Shown here: one piece after another, positions 61,697-64,000 of the stretch
Layout: each line of letters opens with the position of its first letter
How positions within the stretch are numbered: the first letter of the stretch is position 1
Source: Dyadobacter sp. CY312
Lineage (GTDB): Bacteria; Bacteroidota; Bacteroidia; Cytophagales; Spirosomataceae
DNA: 64,000 nt
NCBI RefSeq assembly: GCF_021390535.1
Contig: NZ_JAJUXG010000008.1
Coordinates: 248,001-312,000 of the forward strand
Direction of reading: 5' to 3'
Program-made: the position numbers and the translations under genes
Notes under the pieces: model-generated
Database searches by the model: none
What the model saw: the letters and a program-made list of their open reading frames with translations, nothing else
Told to the model about the DNA's origin: nothing

Positions 61697-63535
61697 ATGT
61701 GTGGAATAGTGGCTTATGTAGGAGAACGGGATGCGTTTCCGTTGATTCTTAAAGGACTTAAACGTCTTGAGTATCGCGGATATGACAGCTCGGGAATTGC
61801 ATTGCTTGAGGAAGGCAAATTGAACATTTATAAGAAAAAGGGGAAAGTGTCCGACCTCGAAGGGCAGCAGGCAGGAAAAGAATTGAAATCTACAATTGGA
61901 ATTGGGCATACCAGATGGGCTACTCACGGCGAACCTAATGATGTAAATGCACATCCGCATTATTCCAACAACAGGAAACTGGCGATAATTCACAATGGGA
62001 TTATCGAGAACTACGCTTCCATAAAGCAAAATCTCCTCAAAAAGGGGCATGTATTTCATAGCGATACGGATACAGAGGTACTTATCCACTTTATTGAAGA
62101 CATACAAAATGAGGCCGGGAGTTCGCTTGAAGATGCTATTAAGCTGGCTCTTAGAGAGGTTATAGGAGCTTATGCAATCGTTGTGATGTCAGTTGATCAT
62201 CCCGGACAGTTGATTGCAGCGAGGAAAGGAAGCCCATTAGTTATTGGTGTTGGAGAAAATGAGTTTTTCTTCGCATCCGATGCTACGCCGATTATAGAGT
62301 ATACAAAAGACGTTGTTTATCTGGACGATTACGAAGTGGCGTTAGTGCGTGACGGGAAATTGAGCATTCAAAACCTGGATAACACAGAAACAATTCCATA
62401 CATTCAGAAATTGGAAATGGAACTGGAAACCATTGAAAAAGGTGGTTATGACCATTTCATGATCAAAGAAATTTTTGAACAGCCACGCTCCATAGCCGAC
62501 AGCATGCGTGGGCGCTTACGGGCAGATGAGGCTCATTTGCAATTGGGAGGCCTGAGTGGTTACATGGATAAGCTCGCAGGAGCGAAAAGAATTGTAATTG
62601 TTGGTTGCGGTACTTCATGGCATGCAGGTCTTGTGGCTGAATATCTTTTTGAAGAACTGGCACGTGTTAATGTTGAAGTAGAATATGCATCCGAATTCCG
62701 TTACAGAAATCCGATAATTAAAGAAAAAGACATTGTCATTGCTATATCCCAATCGGGAGAAACTGCCGATACGCTTGCAGCCATTGAACTGGCGAAGTCG
62801 AAAGGCGCAATCATATTTGGTGTTTGTAATGTGGTGGGGTCTTCCATAGCCCGCGCTTCACATGCAGGCGCATATACACACGCTGGACCAGAAATAGGCG
62901 TAGCCAGTACCAAGGCATTTACTGCTCAGGTTACTGTGCTTACGCTGATGGCCCTTGCAACTGCAAAGAAAAAAGGAACCATCTCAGAAGAGACATACCG
63001 CCAGTTGCTGATTGAACTTGAAAATATTCCTTCCAAGGTCGAACGTGTTTTCGAAAGCGCGTCCAAAATTAAGGAGATAGCTTTCATCTTTACCTATGCA
63101 AAGAATTTCATATATCTGGGAAGAGGTTTGAATTTTCCGGTTGCTTTGGAAGGAGCGCTTAAACTTAAGGAGATCTCATATATACATGCAGAGGGATACC
63201 CGGCTGCTGAGATGAAGCACGGTCCGATTGCATTAATTGATGAAGACATGCCGGTGGTATTTCTTGCTACAAAAGATAGCTCTTATGAGAAAATTGTCTC
63301 CAACATTCAGGAGGTAAAAGCAAGAAAAGGAAGAGTAATTGCCATTGTGACGGAAGGAGATACGTTGATTCCGACAATGGTTGACTTTGTTATTGAAGTT
63401 CCAAAAACGCATGAAATTCTAACGCCTTTGTTGTCGGTAATTCCTTTGCAGCTTCTTTCTTATTATATCGCAGTAATGCGTGGAAGAAATGTGGATCAGC
63501 CAAGAAATCTTGCGAAATCGGTGACGGTTGAATAG
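61697..63535 (+). CDS. glmS: Glutamine--fructose-6-phosphate aminotransferase (isomerizing)
   Basis: A 612-residue enzyme that makes glucosamine 6-phosphate, the entry to UDP-GlcNAc for peptidoglycan and LPS. The Ntn glutaminase domain begins MCGIVAYVG with the nucleophile Cys2 and has GIGHTRWATHGEPNDVNAHPH. Two SIS domains follow (VGCGTSWHAGLVAEYLFEEL, AISQSGETADT, GRGLNFPVALEGALKLKEIS), and the C-terminus DQPRNLAKSVTVE carries the active-site lysine region. It has its own promoter and terminator. Confidence 0.97.
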   Translation: MCGIVAYVGERDAFPLILKGLKRLEYRGYDSSGIALLEEGKLNIYKKKGKVSDLEGQQAGKELKSTIGIGHTRWATHGEPNDVNAHPHYSNNRKLAIIHNGIIENYASIKQNLLKKGHVFHSDTDTEVLIHFIEDIQNEAGSSLEDAIKLALREVIGAYAIVVMSVDHPGQLIAARKGSPLVIGVGENEFFFASDATPIIEYTKDVVYLDDYEVALVRDGKLSIQNLDNTETIPYIQKLEMELETIEKGGYDHFMIKEIFEQPRSIADSMRGRLRADEAHLQLGGLSGYMDKLAGAKRIVIVGCGTSWHAGLVAEYLFEELARVNVEVEYASEFRYRNPIIKEKDIVIAISQSGETADTLAAIELAKSKGAIIFGVCNVVGSSIARASHAGAYTHAGPEIGVASTKAFTAQVTVLTLMALATAKKKGTISEETYRQLLIELENIPSKVERVFESASKIKEIAFIFTYAKNFIYLGRGLNFPVALEGALKLKEISYIHAEGYPAAEMKHGPIALIDEDMPVVFLATKDSSYEKIVSNIQEVKARKGRVIAIVTEGDTLIPTMVDFVIEVPKTHEILTPLLSVIPLQLLSYYIAVMRGRNVDQPRNLAKSVTVE

Positions 63536-63554
63536 ATATTGTCAGTAAATAATT

Positions 63555-63587
63555 AAACGGAGCGGCTTCATGGTCGCTCCGTTTTTT
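63555..63587 (+). terminator. Rho-independent terminator after glmS
   Basis: AAACGGAGCG (63555-63564) pairs with CGCTCCGTTT (63575-63584) around a 10-base loop and runs into T6. Confidence 0.85.
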
Positions 63588-63660
63588 GTTAGAATCTGTT
63601 TTCAGAAATATAATTAACTGTATTTCGTTAGCTTTGCACGTTGATTAGTATTTTTTTGCT

Positions 63661-64000
63661 ATGCCCAATAAATCTTTCCTCCGAGAAAAGACGAGTGTAT
63701 TTTTTGTTTTGTGTTTGGTTGTATTGTCTTGCGGCAAACCGGATCAAAATTATGTTCCCAAACCGAAAGGATACAACAGAATCGAGCTTCCTGCCCATTC
63801 ATATACGCAGCTCACTGAAAAACATCCGTATACGTTTGCTTATTCGAAATGGGCAAAGGTTCTTCCCGATACCTTTGCGACAGCTCAGAAGGATTGGCTC
63901 TTTATTCAATACCCGCAATTTTCTGCTAACATTCAGCTTACCTATAAGCCTTTAAAAAAGGATCAAAACCTGCTTCGCGATTACATCAACGACGCGTATA
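63661..64000 (+). CDS. gldD: Gliding motility lipoprotein GldD (5' part, runs off the window)
   Basis: The frame opens at ATG 63661 and continues to the last base, 113 residues visible. A lipoprotein signal ends in the lipobox VLSC (Cys24), followed by GKPDQNYVPKPKGYNRIELP, HPYTFAYSKWAKV and FIQYPQFSANIQLTYKPL, a pattern I recognise as GldD. GldD is a membrane lipoprotein required for gliding and T9SS function in Flavobacterium johnsoniae. It follows glmS after a terminator. Identification rests on remembered family text, not on a search. Confidence 0.85.
   Translation, partial: MPNKSFLREKTSVFFVLCLVVLSCGKPDQNYVPKPKGYNRIELPAHSYTQLTEKHPYTFAYSKWAKVLPDTFATAQKDWLFIQYPQFSANIQLTYKPLKKDQNLLRDYINDAY

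Noticed and set aside
1..64000. CRISPR arrays, tRNA or rRNA genes, insertion sequences, prophage
   Set aside because: I saw no spaced direct repeats, no cloverleaf-like segment that I could fold by eye, and no transposase or integrase motif. A tRNA scan was not possible.

Overview
The window comes from a gliding or T9SS-bearing Bacteroidota bacterium, most likely a Cytophagales member resembling Dyadobacter (taxonomy is inferred, not tested). The reasons are the type IX secretion and gliding genes (sprA, gldF, gldD, a porZ homologue, two PorU2-like C25 peptidases), cargo proteins with C-terminal T9SS sorting domains, conserved ruvA-sprA-gcvH order, frequent TTG/GTG starts with little Shine-Dalgarno signal, and promoters of the Bacteroidota form TTTG-19/20 nt-TAnnTTTG. 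I see no rRNA, tRNA or CRISPR array.

Layout. 1-2827: 3'-truncated TonB-dependent receptor (minus). 3190-5005: mdh, a DUF1232 protein, tatA. 5102-16798: gatA, a LysM lytic transglycosylase, ruvA, the giant T9SS translocon gene sprA, gcvH. 17020-22963: a dihydroorotase homologue that has lost metal ligands, two tandem DUF4199 membrane proteins, gldF, an ECF sigma/anti-sigma pair, a MscS channel. 23108-27544 (minus): ahcY, an AhpC/AhpD peroxide-defence pair, murF. 27720-37981: secreted FG-GAP/VCBS proteins, rhaT, a ketose 3-epimerase, mqo and a secreted sialate-O-acetylesterase-like protein with a T9SS tail.

38.3-47.2 kb is a visibly AT-rich accessory block. It holds two tandem PorU2-like C25 peptidases on the plus strand and, convergent to them, a small RiPP-like locus: a 49-residue peptide with a lasso-type leader (Y-x2-P-x-L-x3-G-x5-T), a 15-bp perfect hairpin, and an asparagine-synthetase-like cyclase. 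The cyclase reading frame is broken once, exactly at a run of nine A residues. No lasso B1/B2 maturation genes lie beside it. This is the best candidate here for an undescribed system.

47.2-53.7 kb (minus) is a probable operon gcvT-comB-repeat protein-porZ-udk. 55.0-57.8 kb (minus) is a second probable operon, panD-flippase-like-rfaE2-zinc peptidase, under an excellent promoter. The right end has a Tat-exported Gfo/Idh protein, panC divergent from a short GT5 glycogen-synthase-like gene, glmS, and the start of gldD.

The common theme is envelope biogenesis and T9SS secretion: sprA, gldF, gldD, porZ and PorU2-like peptidases form or serve the machinery, and at least two nearby secreted proteins carry its sorting signal.
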